From assembly GCA_900545505.1 (NCBI GenBank), contig UQZC01000068.1, forward strand, positions 1 to 7,869: a DNA stretch of 7,869 nt. The letters run 5' to 3'. The DNA comes from an uncultured Collinsella sp. Lineage in GTDB: Bacteria; Actinomycetota; Coriobacteriia; Coriobacteriales; Coriobacteriaceae. A model generated the notes under the pieces. The model was not told the origin of the DNA. It worked only from the letters and a program-made list of their open reading frames with translations, and ran no database searches. Position 1 is the stretch's first letter; each line of letters starts with the position of its first letter. Positions 1-5,497 of this stretch are shown here, piece by piece. A program made the position numbers and the translations under genes.

Positions 1-1484
1 CCGCCGCCCTGGCAGAGCACGAGCACGCGCTTGCCGTTGAGGTCGCTGGCGGTCGTTGCCTCGGTGGCGGCGGGAGCGACGTCGGACTTCACGGCCTCGG
101 CAGCAGCGCCGGCGGCAACGCTTTTGGCATCGGCCTTGCCCTGGAAGGCATCGTTAAGCTTGGCGGCCTTCTCGGCGTTCTTGGCGGCGAGCTCCTCCTG
201 GGAGATCTCGGCCTCCTCGGCGCACTTCTGGGCGTCATAGGCTCGGAAGAACGGGTAGTACAGAACGAAGTCGACGACCAGGATAAGGGCGAGCATCACA
301 AAGGCGAGCGGCTGGAAGCCCAGGCCCATGATGGTGCCGATGGGGCCGGGGACGGTCCAGGGCAGGGTGTACATAAAGCCGTTCATGCCCAAGAAGTCGA
401 TAAAGATCTTGAGGATCCAGATGTTGGCGATCGGGGCAAAGACAAACGGGACAAAGAAGACGGGGTTGAGCACGATGGGCGCGGCGAACAGCAGCGGCTC
501 GTTGACGGCAAAGCACACGGGGACGATAGCTGCCTTACCGACGGCGCGCATCTCCTGAGACTTGGCCAGGAAGCAGAACATAAAGACCAGGACGAGCGTG
601 GCGCCGGTGCCGCCCATGCAGACGACGAAGTACTGGGCACCCTGGGTCAGGACAGCAGAAGCGTGCTGACCAGCCTGGAACGCAGCCAGGTTGTCGGTCA
701 TGTTGGCAACGAGGGCGGCGGCGATGGCGGGCTCGACGATTGAGGGGCCGTGGACGCCCACGAACCAGAACAGGCTCATGGCGCCGTAGATCACAGCGAG
801 GCCGATGTAGCCATCGGCAGCGGTGAACAGGGGCTGGAACACCTGGATGACGCCTTGGGCAAAGCAGAAGCCAAAAGCAGCGCGGAAGACGATGTCAAAA
901 ACCCAAAAGACGGTGATGCAGACGGAGAAGGGGATGATGTCCTTAAAGGTCTGCGAGATGTTGGGCGGAACCTGCTCGGGCATCTTGACGGTGATGTTGC
1001 GCTTGATGAAGAACTTGTAGATGATACCGGTCACAAACGCAGCGATGAAGGCGGTCAGCAGGCCCTTGGAACCAAGGTAGGTGGTGTTGAAGCCGCTGGC
1101 GGCGTCCGTGGCGATGGTGTCGCTCGAAAGGAGCAAGAAGCCGATGATGGCCGCGCACATGCACGAGATAAAGTTGATCTGGTTGTTCTTGGGCAGGTCG
1201 CGGTTCTGCGCGTCGGCGAAGTGCTTGGCCGTGGTGGCGGCGCAGGCGATGGCCAGGATGCCCATGGAGTAGTTGTAGCACTTCCACAGGGCGTTGTTGA
1301 TGTCATCGGGCCAGTAGAAACCCCAGATGTTGGGGACCGAGGCTACCAGGCAGAAGATGGACGAGAAGATGATGATGGGGATGACGGAGATAAAGCCGTC
1401 GCGGATCGCCTTGAGGTACTTGTTGCGGGCGATCGCGTTGAAAAAGGGCTGGCCCTTTTCGATGATGGCGATGAGTTGCTCCAT
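1..1484 (-). CDS. lacE: Lactose-family PTS permease EIICB, 5' part (cut by window edge)
   Basis: Membrane permease of the lactose/cellobiose PTS family. It imports and phosphorylates the sugar, probably lactose given the neighbouring galactose-6-phosphate pathway. The window holds 494 codons, starting MEQLIAIIEKGQPFFNAIAR. The EIIC domain spans about residues 15-415, with many hydrophobic segments, a GVHGPS stretch (His245) and the family NEP motif (Asn328-Glu329-Pro330). An Ala/Lys/Glu-rich linker of about 70 residues follows. The EIIB domain then begins with VLVLCQGG, where Cys491 is the expected phosphorylated cysteine, and the window ends three residues later. LacE proteins are usually about 570 residues, so roughly 75-100 are missing. 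The start is supported by AGGAG six bases upstream. The gene is divergent from the LacI-family regulator and has a candidate operator 62 bp upstream. Cellobiose or another beta-glucoside is a possible alternative substrate. Confidence 0.93.
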   Translation of the reverse strand, partial: MEQLIAIIEKGQPFFNAIARNKYLKAIRDGFISVIPIIIFSSIFCLVASVPNIWGFYWPDDINNALWKCYNYSMGILAIACAATTAKHFADAQNRDLPKNNQINFISCMCAAIIGFLLLSSDTIATDAASGFNTTYLGSKGLLTAFIAAFVTGIIYKFFIKRNITVKMPEQVPPNISQTFKDIIPFSVCITVFWVFDIVFRAAFGFCFAQGVIQVFQPLFTAADGYIGLAVIYGAMSLFWFVGVHGPSIVEPAIAAALVANMTDNLAAFQAGQHASAVLTQGAQYFVVCMGGTGATLVLVFMFCFLAKSQEMRAVGKAAIVPVCFAVNEPLLFAAPIVLNPVFFVPFVFAPIANIWILKIFIDFLGMNGFMYTLPWTVPGPIGTIMGLGFQPLAFVMLALILVVDFVLYYPFFRAYDAQKCAEEAEISQEELAAKNAEKAAKLNDAFQGKADAKSVAAGAAAEAVKSDVAPAATEATTASDLNGKRVLVLCQGG

Positions 1485-1517
1485 GCAATGCTCCTAAGAG
1501 TTGGTGGGTTGGCAACG

Positions 1518-1545
1518 ATGGTAGCTTTTGACGTTTTGCTGCCAA
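1518..1545 (-). promoter_or_regulatory. Candidate lacE promoter
   Basis: On the minus strand, TTGGCA (1545-1540) and TACCAT (1523-1518) are separated by 16 bp and lie 34-61 bp upstream of the lacE start. The -35 element meets the edge of the operator-like inverted repeat at 1543-1566, so a bound repressor would compete with polymerase. The boxes match sigma-70 consensus only moderately, and I chose them by eye. Confidence 0.35.
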
Positions 1546-1566
1546 AATGTTGACGTTGCCATTTTG
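1543..1566. promoter_or_regulatory. LacI-type operator, site 1 (lacE proximal)
   Basis: An inverted repeat with perfect arms CAAAATG and CATTTTG. Its core is AATGTTGACGTTGCCATT (1546-1563), with the central CG typical of LacI/GalR-family operators. It matches site 2, read on the opposite strand, at 17 of 18 positions. It overlaps the candidate lacE -35 box. The LacI-family protein encoded next door is the likely ligand; a CcpA-type cre site is an alternative. Confidence 0.65.
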
Positions 1567-1585
1567 CGACACAAATAAAAGACGC

Positions 1586-1623
1586 GAACCGGTGGTTCCT
1601 GTGCCTGCGAACCGCCGGTTCCT
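1586..1623. repeat. Tandem GAACC-N3-GGTTC palindromes
   Basis: Two 17-bp units, GCGAACCGGTGGTTCCT (1584-1600) and GCGAACCGCCGGTTCCT (1607-1623), differ at two positions and start 23 bp apart. Each contains its own inverted repeat: GAACC-GGT-GGTTC and GAACC-GCC-GGTTC. They sit between LacI-type operators 1 and 2. They could be paired sites for a second regulator, or a structured leader if transcription starts upstream of them. Confidence 0.5.
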
Positions 1624-1665
1624 TATGCGTAAACGGTTGAGCCGCCCGGGGCTCTGTGTTTGCGC

Positions 1666-1683
1666 AATGGCAACGTTAACATT
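1666..1683. promoter_or_regulatory. LacI-type operator, site 2 (central)
   Basis: AATGGCAACGTTAACATT is a pseudo-palindrome of form AATG-NN-AACGTT-NN-CATT and the best-formed of the three sites. Read on the minus strand it matches site 1 at 17 of 18 positions. It lies 158 bp upstream of the regulator start and about 180 bp upstream of lacE. It also comes within one mismatch of the classical cre pattern, so catabolite control by a CcpA-like protein cannot be excluded. Confidence 0.65.
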
Positions 1684-1769
1684 TGGGCGACAAAAGCCGT
1701 TCGGGGAAGCAAAAATGTCGGTGAACGGTAGGTTTTGGGTGGTGAGCGTATGGTGGGGGAGGCGTTGGA

Positions 1770-1775
1770 TATACT
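1770..1775 (+). promoter_or_regulatory. Candidate -10 box for the LacI-family regulator
   Basis: TATACT matches the sigma-70 -10 consensus at five of six positions and lies 66 bp upstream of the regulator start. I see no good -35 box about 17 bp upstream, so the promoter is uncertain. Operator site 3 would lie about 35 bp downstream of it, in the transcribed leader. Confidence 0.3.
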
Positions 1776-1810
1776 TGAAGGCGTTAAAAATGACTGCGCA
1801 AGGTGCCACC

Positions 1811-1828
1811 AATGGCATCGTTGACATA
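1811..1828. promoter_or_regulatory. LacI-type operator, site 3 (regulator proximal)
   Basis: AATGGCATCGTTGACATA matches site 2 at 15 of 18 positions in the same orientation and keeps the CGTT core. It ends 13 bp before the regulator start codon and downstream of the candidate -10 box. It would suit autorepression by roadblock. It is weaker than the other two because its palindrome is less complete. Confidence 0.5.
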
Positions 1829-1841
1829 GAAAGATCGACCT

Positions 1842-2846
1842 ATGGCCGCTGTTAAAAAATCGGTATCCGTCAAAGACGTGGCGCGTCTCGCGGGCGTCTC
1901 GGAGCAGACAGTCTCGCGTACGGTGCACGATTCGCCCAGCGTACGCCCCGAGACCAAGGAGCGCGTGCGTGCCGCCATGCGCGAGCTGGGGTATCGCCCC
2001 AATTTTGCCGGTCGATCGCTGCGCCGCGGTAAGTTTAAGACCGTCGGCGTCGCCATGTTCAGCATTACCGGCACCGGCAATCTCGACCGTATGGAGGGCT
2101 TTGCCGCCGCGGCCGACAAACATGGCTATGCCATCACCCTCACTAAAGTAGACGGGCATCCGTATACCCTCGAGAGCGCATCGTCGCGCATGAGCGCGCT
2201 GCCGGTAGACGGTATGGTCGTGATCATGAACCGCATGCCGGCAGACTTTGGCACTTTTGAGCCGCTGCCCGGCATGCAGACGGTGCTCGTTACCATGCTG
2301 GAGCACCCGCTCTGTTCAACGGTCGATAACGACCAGTTCGATTGCTCGCGTCAAGTTGTCGAGTACTTGCTGGGGCGGGGGCACAAGACTGTGCACTTTA
2401 TCTCATGCCCCGAGCGCTCGCTTTCGGGCATGCGGCGCGAGGAAGGCTGGCGCGAGACATTGCGCGCGCATGGCATTGAGCCCCCGCAGCTCGTGCGCGG
2501 CGACTGGACGGCACAGAGCGGATATGCCGCAGGCCAGGCTCTGGCGGATGATCCGACCTGTACTGCCATCTATGCCTCCAACGATGCCATGGCATATGGC
2601 TGCATTCGCGGGCTCGAGTCGCGCGGAAAGCACGTGCCCGAGGATGTGAGCGTGGTGGGTGTTGACGACAGCCTGGGCGATATCGTGCCCGACCGTCGCC
2701 TGACCACGGTGCGCTTTGACAACAAGCGCGTCGGCATGTGGGCGGTCGACAAGATCGCCGGCGCCGATGGGGGTGCGTCTGGCGTGGAGCACATGCTGAT
2801 CCCCGGTGTGCTCGTAGAGGGCGATACGGTGCGCGATTTGCGTTAG
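1842..2846 (+). CDS. LacI/GalR-family transcriptional regulator
   Basis: A 334-residue sugar-responsive DNA-binding protein of the usual family length. Residues 10-29 form the N-terminal helix-turn-helix (VKDVARLAGVSEQTVSR), followed by the hinge-helix region NFAGRSLRRG at about 54-63. The periplasmic-binding-protein-like effector domain starts at TVGVAMF and ends with the typical segment ASNDAMAYG...VPEDVSVVGVDD. The start codon has only a weak GAAAGA ribosome site, fitting low expression; the HTH begins ten residues in, supporting this start. It is divergent from lacE and flanked by three matching operators, so it probably controls lacE and itself. Firmicute lac-tagatose loci typically use a DeoR-family LacR, so a LacI-family protein here is notable. 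Its inducer cannot be read from the sequence. Confidence 0.93.
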   Translation: MAAVKKSVSVKDVARLAGVSEQTVSRTVHDSPSVRPETKERVRAAMRELGYRPNFAGRSLRRGKFKTVGVAMFSITGTGNLDRMEGFAAAADKHGYAITLTKVDGHPYTLESASSRMSALPVDGMVVIMNRMPADFGTFEPLPGMQTVLVTMLEHPLCSTVDNDQFDCSRQVVEYLLGRGHKTVHFISCPERSLSGMRREEGWRETLRAHGIEPPQLVRGDWTAQSGYAAGQALADDPTCTAIYASNDAMAYGCIRGLESRGKHVPEDVSVVGVDDSLGDIVPDRRLTTVRFDNKRVGMWAVDKIAGADGGASGVEHMLIPGVLVEGDTVRDLR

Positions 2847-3060
2847 GGTGCGGTCCTGTTTGGGTTGCTGCTAACTGTGTTCGATATTGTTCAGATTGGT
2901 TTAAAAACCGTTCACGGGCGAAAAGTGACCGTTCATAGCTTGAAATTACGTTTTGCGCTGTTCTTTTTTGTTTGAATGTTAATGTTTCTGTCATACAGAA
3001 CGCAGCGCGTATGCCCGGACGCGATGCTCTCCATTGGTTCATATGTGAAAGGAACGCAAT
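2847..3060 (+). promoter_or_regulatory. lacF upstream control region
   Basis: A 214-bp AT-richer gap with no gene. GTTCA occurs at 2889, 2910 and 2931, exactly 21 bp apart. GGTTT-AA-AAACC (2898-2909) is a short inverted repeat. TGTTCTTTTTTG (2959-2970) also occurs, inverted, upstream of lacA. TTCTGT-CAT-ACAGAA (2986-3000) is a small perfect dyad. I cannot fix a promoter: TTGTTT (2968-2973) with CATACA (2992-2997), 18 bp apart, is only a weak candidate. I see no clear terminator after the regulator gene, so readthrough into lacF is possible. Confidence 0.5.
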
Positions 3061-3399
3061 ATGGCAACCAAAGAAGAAATCTCGATGGTTGGATTCGAGA
3101 TTGTCGCATACGCAGGTGACGCCCAGACCGATCTGCTTGCAGCGCTCGATGCTGCTCGCGAGGGTGATTTTGAGAAGGCCGAACAGCTGCACAAGGATGC
3201 CAGCGATGCACTTATCGGCGCCCACGACACGCAGACCAAGCTGCTTTCGCAGGAGGCCGGCGGTGGCGAGATGGAGATGACCTTCATCATGGCTCACGCT
3301 CAGGACACTCTCATGACCACCATGATCCTGGAGAAGCAGGCCCGCTTTACCATCGATGCCTACAAGCGCATCGCCGAGCTCGAGGCCAAGCTCGCCTAA
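3061..3399 (+). CDS. lacF: PTS lactose/cellobiose-family EIIA component
   Basis: A soluble 112-residue phosphocarrier of normal family length (about 100-115) that takes phosphate from HPr and passes it to the EIIB cysteine of LacE. It opens with MVGFEIVAYAGDA, the typical first helix. The active-site segment is MAHAQDTLMTT, with His79 as the expected phosphorylated residue and Asp82 at the conserved metal-binding position of the trimeric, all-helical fold. AAAGGAA seven bases upstream supports the ATG. It is a single-gene unit closed by a strong terminator, so the EIIA is made separately from the EIICB, which is encoded on the other side of the regulator on the opposite strand. Lactose is favoured over cellobiose because of lacABC nearby. 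Confidence 0.93.
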   Translation: MATKEEISMVGFEIVAYAGDAQTDLLAALDAAREGDFEKAEQLHKDASDALIGAHDTQTKLLSQEAGGGEMEMTFIMAHAQDTLMTTMILEKQARFTIDAYKRIAELEAKLA

Positions 3400-3426
3400 C
3401 GAGCCCTCACAACCAAGTCCCCTTCC

Positions 3427-3460
3427 AAAAGCTCTGCCGCTACCCGCGGCAGAGCTTTTT
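3427..3460 (+). terminator. Intrinsic terminator after lacF
   Basis: A perfect 10-bp stem GCTCTGCCGC (3431-3440) / GCGGCAGAGC (3446-3455) with a five-base loop is followed by five T. AAAA before the stem extends the pairing and could allow some termination in the reverse direction. It begins 28 bp after the lacF stop. Confidence 0.93.
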
Positions 3461-3473
3461 CTGTTCTCCTCCA

Positions 3474-3540
3474 AGTTGCGGTGAAATAGGGACTGAATAG
3501 GGGCCGGCGGGCGCAAAACAATCCCTATTCCACCGCAACT
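3474..3540. repeat. Intergenic inverted repeat with 19-bp arms
   Basis: Left arm AGTTGCGGTGAAATAGGGA (3474-3492) and right arm TCCCTATTCCACCGCAACT (3522-3540) pair with one mismatch around a 29-base spacer. AATAGGG occurs twice in the left half (3485 and 3496). It has no T tract and follows a complete terminator, so it is unlikely to be a second one. It may be a copy of a dispersed repeat or a small non-autonomous element. Confidence 0.75.
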
Positions 3541-3550
3541 CATCGCGAGA

Positions 3551-3591
3551 TAGTCATTGGGGACGTTCTTAAACGACTAGTCATTGGGGAC
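3551..3591. repeat. 14-bp direct repeat TAGTCATTGGGGAC
   Basis: TAGTCATTGGGGAC occurs at 3551-3564 and again at 3578-3591, a 27-bp period. The palindrome GACTAGTC (3575-3582) spans the second junction. It follows directly on the inverted repeat at 3474-3540, and together they suggest a patch of dispersed, possibly REP-like, intergenic repeats. No transposase is present in the window. Confidence 0.7.
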
Positions 3592-3640
3592 AGTCTCGGT
3601 GCGCTCCGTTCGTCCTCCCGTTCGATTTTTGCTCGGTGGG

Positions 3641-3646
3641 TATACT
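3641..3646 (+). promoter_or_regulatory. Candidate -10 box for the membrane protein gene
   Basis: TATACT lies 39 bp upstream of the membrane protein ATG and downstream of the repeat patch. No strong -35 box is visible at 16-18 bp upstream. Because lacF is terminated before this point, a promoter here is expected. Confidence 0.4.
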
Positions 3647-3684
3647 TCCATCCGCAATACAGGCCGGACTGAGGAGGTATCCAA

Positions 3685-4698
3685 ATGCCGGACAACGGAT
3701 CGATTCAAAAGAGAGACGCGCACGAGATGGCTCATGGGCGTCCTGTCCAGATAACCGAGCACACGACGGTAACAGAGCTGCAGCCCAGCCTGTCCGATGT
3801 CGTGTGCGCAAACAAAAAGCTGCAGATTGGCTTTATCGTTGCGCTCGTGGTGCTGGCGCTGTTGTCGGGCTTTGTAGCTCGTCCGCATTTCGCCGATACC
3901 AAGACTTGGGACTCCACCATCGAGGTCATCGACCAAAAGAAGGGCAACGTTTTGGCGCTCACGACCTCGTGCGTGGCGCTGTCTGCGGGCATTACCGCGC
4001 TGCCGGGTGATACGGGAACGCCGGTTGCCGAGCAGCTCGCACAGCTTTCGGGTAACTTGGGCATCGTGCTTGCCGTGCTCTACCTCGAGAAATACCTGCT
4101 GACCATTTTGTGGTCGGTTGGCCTGGGCATCCTGATCCCGTTTGCGCTGGTGCTCTTTGCGGTGTCGCTCGGCATTCACGGGCGCTGGAGCACGAGTGCC
4201 GTCCTGCGCCGCGTGGCGACTCGCGTGCTGGTGGTCGCCATGATCGGCATGGCGTTGGTGCCTGCAAGCGTATGGGTGTCGCAAAAGGTCGACGAAACGT
4301 ATCGAGTGAGCATCGAAGCGGCGGAGCAAAAGGCGGCCGACGCTGCGGGTACGGCAAATAGCGATAGCTCCAAAGCAAGCAAGAAAAAGACCGAGTCCAC
4401 AGAGTCCAAGAACGTGCTTGAGCAGCTTGCCGATGGTGCTTCGAGCCTGGTCACGTCGGTAACCAGTGGTGCCAAGCAGATGACCGACGAGATCGTGCGG
4501 CAGGTGACCGATCTGATTGAAGGCGTCATCGTGATGATCGTGACTTCGTGCGTTATTCCGCTGCTGGTGCTCGTGGCGTTTCTGTGGCTGGGCCACACCC
4601 TGCTGGGGATCGATATCTCCGGTCCGGCGAACTATTTGACGGGCCGCTTCCTGAGTGCTCCGTCCAAGCACGCCAAAAAGGGTGGGCAGTCCGAGTAG
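3685..4698 (+). CDS. Multi-spanning membrane protein, function unknown
   Basis: I do not recognise this 337-residue protein. The N-terminal 45 residues are hydrophilic, without a signal peptide. Hydrophobic, probably membrane-spanning segments lie at about 46-66, 124-163 (long enough for two spans), 180-198 and 277-308. Between the last two sits a hydrophilic stretch (about 200-275) rich in Ala, Lys, Ser and Glu, including SKASKKKTESTESK, which could form a coiled coil or flexible linker. The C-terminus is short and basic. AGGAGG seven bases upstream is a strong ribosome site. Translation frame, codon use and hydrophobic pattern argue for a real gene. It has its own terminator and no visible motif tying it to sugar transport, so it is probably an independent unit placed inside the lac locus. 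A sensor, permease accessory or envelope role cannot be decided. Confidence 0.85.
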   Translation: MPDNGSIQKRDAHEMAHGRPVQITEHTTVTELQPSLSDVVCANKKLQIGFIVALVVLALLSGFVARPHFADTKTWDSTIEVIDQKKGNVLALTTSCVALSAGITALPGDTGTPVAEQLAQLSGNLGIVLAVLYLEKYLLTILWSVGLGILIPFALVLFAVSLGIHGRWSTSAVLRRVATRVLVVAMIGMALVPASVWVSQKVDETYRVSIEAAEQKAADAAGTANSDSSKASKKKTESTESKNVLEQLADGASSLVTSVTSGAKQMTDEIVRQVTDLIEGVIVMIVTSCVIPLLVLVAFLWLGHTLLGIDISGPANYLTGRFLSAPSKHAKKGGQSE

Positions 4699-4732
4699 CT
4701 AAAACAGCTGTATATACCGGGGAATACCGCCG

Positions 4733-4772
4733 AAGGGCGGCCGAGACGCGTTCTCGGTCGCCCTTTTGTTTG
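4733..4772 (+). terminator. Intrinsic terminator after the membrane protein gene
   Basis: A 14-bp stem, AAGGGCGGCCGAGA (4733-4746) against TCTCGGTCGCCCTT (4752-4765), has one G-U pair and a five-base loop. It runs into TTTTGTTTGTT. It begins 34 bp after the stop codon and isolates lacAB from upstream transcription. Confidence 0.92.
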
Positions 4773-4835
4773 TTGAACACATGGTCGCTACGTCCGCGCC
4801 CGGCCCAAGCGGTCAGCAATCATCCGTAAATGGTA

Positions 4836-4855
4836 TTTGTTCAAAAAAGAACAAA
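4836..4855. promoter_or_regulatory. Upstream palindrome TTTGTTC-A6-GAACAAA
   Basis: Perfect 7-bp arms TTTGTTC and GAACAAA flank six A. Its reverse strand contains TGTTCTTTTTTG, which also occurs upstream of lacF. The centre is 56 bp upstream of the centre of the next dyad. It is a candidate distal operator for the same protein. Confidence 0.5.
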
Positions 4856-4871
4856 GATAAACAAATAGTTG

Positions 4872-4900
4872 TTGCAGTTACTGTTCGAATGTGTTCAAAT
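4872..4900 (+). promoter_or_regulatory. Candidate lacAB promoter
   Basis: TTGCAG (4872-4877) and TCAAAT (4895-4900) are separated by 17 bp, and TG one base before the -10 box makes it an extended -10. Each box matches consensus at four of six positions. The -10 lies inside the nested GTTC/GAAC dyad, so a bound regulator would block it. Confidence 0.45.
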
Positions 4901-4920
4901 AAACATGAACAGTGAAGAAC
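4883..4920. promoter_or_regulatory. Nested GTTC/GAAC double dyad at the lacA promoter
   Basis: GTTC at 4883 and 4893 mirrors GAAC at 4907 and 4917 around one centre (4901.5). The inner and outer half-sites are each 10 bp apart, one helical turn. The inner pair forms TGTTCAAATAAACATGAACA (4892-4911). This geometry suggests two repressor subunits on each side of the dyad. The motif is unlike the LacI-type operators near lacE. Confidence 0.6.
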
Positions 4921-5005
4921 CGCACATTCAGATGCCCGGACCTGAACGCGATTCAACACTTCCAAACAGAAACTACGCACCTGCGTATCTCTCAAGGAGG
5001 ATGTC

Positions 5006-5434
5006 ATGAGGGTTGTAATCGCTTCCGATGCCGACGGTATGTCGATGAAGGAGTCCATCAAGGAGATGCTCATCGCCGACGGTCACGAGGTCGTCGACTA
5101 TTCCGAGACCCCTGCCGCGGACTTTGTCGATTCCGCGACCGCCGTTGCCAAGGACCTGCTGGAGCACAAGGATTCCCAGGGCTTCGCATTCGATAAGTAC
5201 GGCGTCGGCTCCTATATGGCCGCCGTCAAGATCAAGGGCATGGTCGTCGCCAACATTTCCGACGAGCGTTCCGCCTACATGACCCGCGAGCACAACGGCT
5301 CGCGCATGGTCACCATGGGCCCGGGCGTTGTGGGCACCGAGGTCGCCAAGAAGATCGCCCGCGAGTTCCTGCGCGCCCAGTACGCCGGCGGCCGTCACCA
5401 GATCCGTGTCGACATGCTCAACAAGATGGCCTAA
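5006..5434 (+). CDS. lacA: Galactose-6-phosphate isomerase subunit LacA
   Basis: One of two subunits of the cytoplasmic LacAB isomerase, which converts D-galactose-6-phosphate to D-tagatose-6-phosphate. It has 142 residues, the normal LacA length, and belongs to the RpiB/LacAB fold. Recognisable segments are ASDADGMSMKE near the start, DKYGVGSYMAAVKIKGMV at 63-80, SDERSAYMTREHN and the highly conserved C-terminus GGRHQIRVDMLNKM. The position where LacB and RpiB carry the catalytic cysteine loop reads DKYGVGS instead, as is usual for LacA. AAGGAGG five bases upstream fixes the start. It is first in the lacAB unit, 63 bp before lacB, behind a promoter with GTTC/GAAC dyads. Confidence 0.96.
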   Translation: MRVVIASDADGMSMKESIKEMLIADGHEVVDYSETPAADFVDSATAVAKDLLEHKDSQGFAFDKYGVGSYMAAVKIKGMVVANISDERSAYMTREHNGSRMVTMGPGVVGTEVAKKIAREFLRAQYAGGRHQIRVDMLNKMA

Positions 5435-5497
5435 CGAGAGCCACCGAGAACTCGAACTTCTACCTCAACTTGTGAATTCAGACGAAAGGACGTTCTG

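Larger units (their letters stand above)
1485..1841. promoter_or_regulatory. Divergent lacE / LacI-family regulator control region
   Basis: This 357-bp stretch separates the two divergent genes. I see no convincing gene in it. It holds three related LacI-type pseudo-palindromes (1546-1563, 1666-1683, 1811-1828), a tandem pair of GAACC-N3-GGTTC palindromes (1586-1623), and candidate promoters for both directions. The lacE-side and regulator-side operators are listed separately. The first two operator centres are 120 bp apart and the last two 145 bp apart, so looping by one repressor is possible but not shown. Confidence 0.75.
4699..5005 (+). promoter_or_regulatory. lacA upstream region with leader
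   Basis: This 307-bp gap holds no gene. It contains the membrane protein's terminator, two GTTC/GAAC dyads, a plausible promoter and a leader of about 95-100 bases. The leader ends in AAGGAGG (4994-5000), five bases before the lacA ATG. The stretch from about 4830 to 4920 is clearly more AT-rich than the flanking genes, as expected for a control region. Confidence 0.6.

Noticed and set aside
1508..1525. A fourth LacI-type operator near GGCAACG at 1511
   Set aside because: Only about 10 of 18 positions match the central site and the right half lacks symmetry, so chance is as likely.
750..1553. A 267-codon open frame on the plus strand over the lacE region
   Set aside because: It is antisense to a clearly recognised PTS permease. 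Its product is an improbable Asp/Gly/Val-rich sequence with no family features, a common shadow of high-GC genes.
1821..1826. TTGACA as a -35 box just before the regulator gene
   Set aside because: A matching -10 would fall inside the coding sequence, after the start codon. The hexamer is better explained as part of operator site 3.
2398..3543. A 381-codon minus-strand frame across the regulator, lacF and the gap between them
   Set aside because: It runs antisense through two well-supported genes, a control region and a terminator, and its Arg/Pro/Ser-rich composition is typical of a shadow frame.
3577..4671. A 364-codon minus-strand frame opposite the membrane protein gene
   Set aside because: It is longer than the plus-strand gene but Arg/His/Gln-rich, without recognisable motifs. 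The plus frame has a strong ribosome site, membrane segments and a properly placed terminator.
5192..5220. Missing catalytic cysteine in LacA as a sign of a dead enzyme
   Set aside because: LacA subunits normally lack this cysteine; LacB supplies it (Cys67 here), and both subunits look intact.
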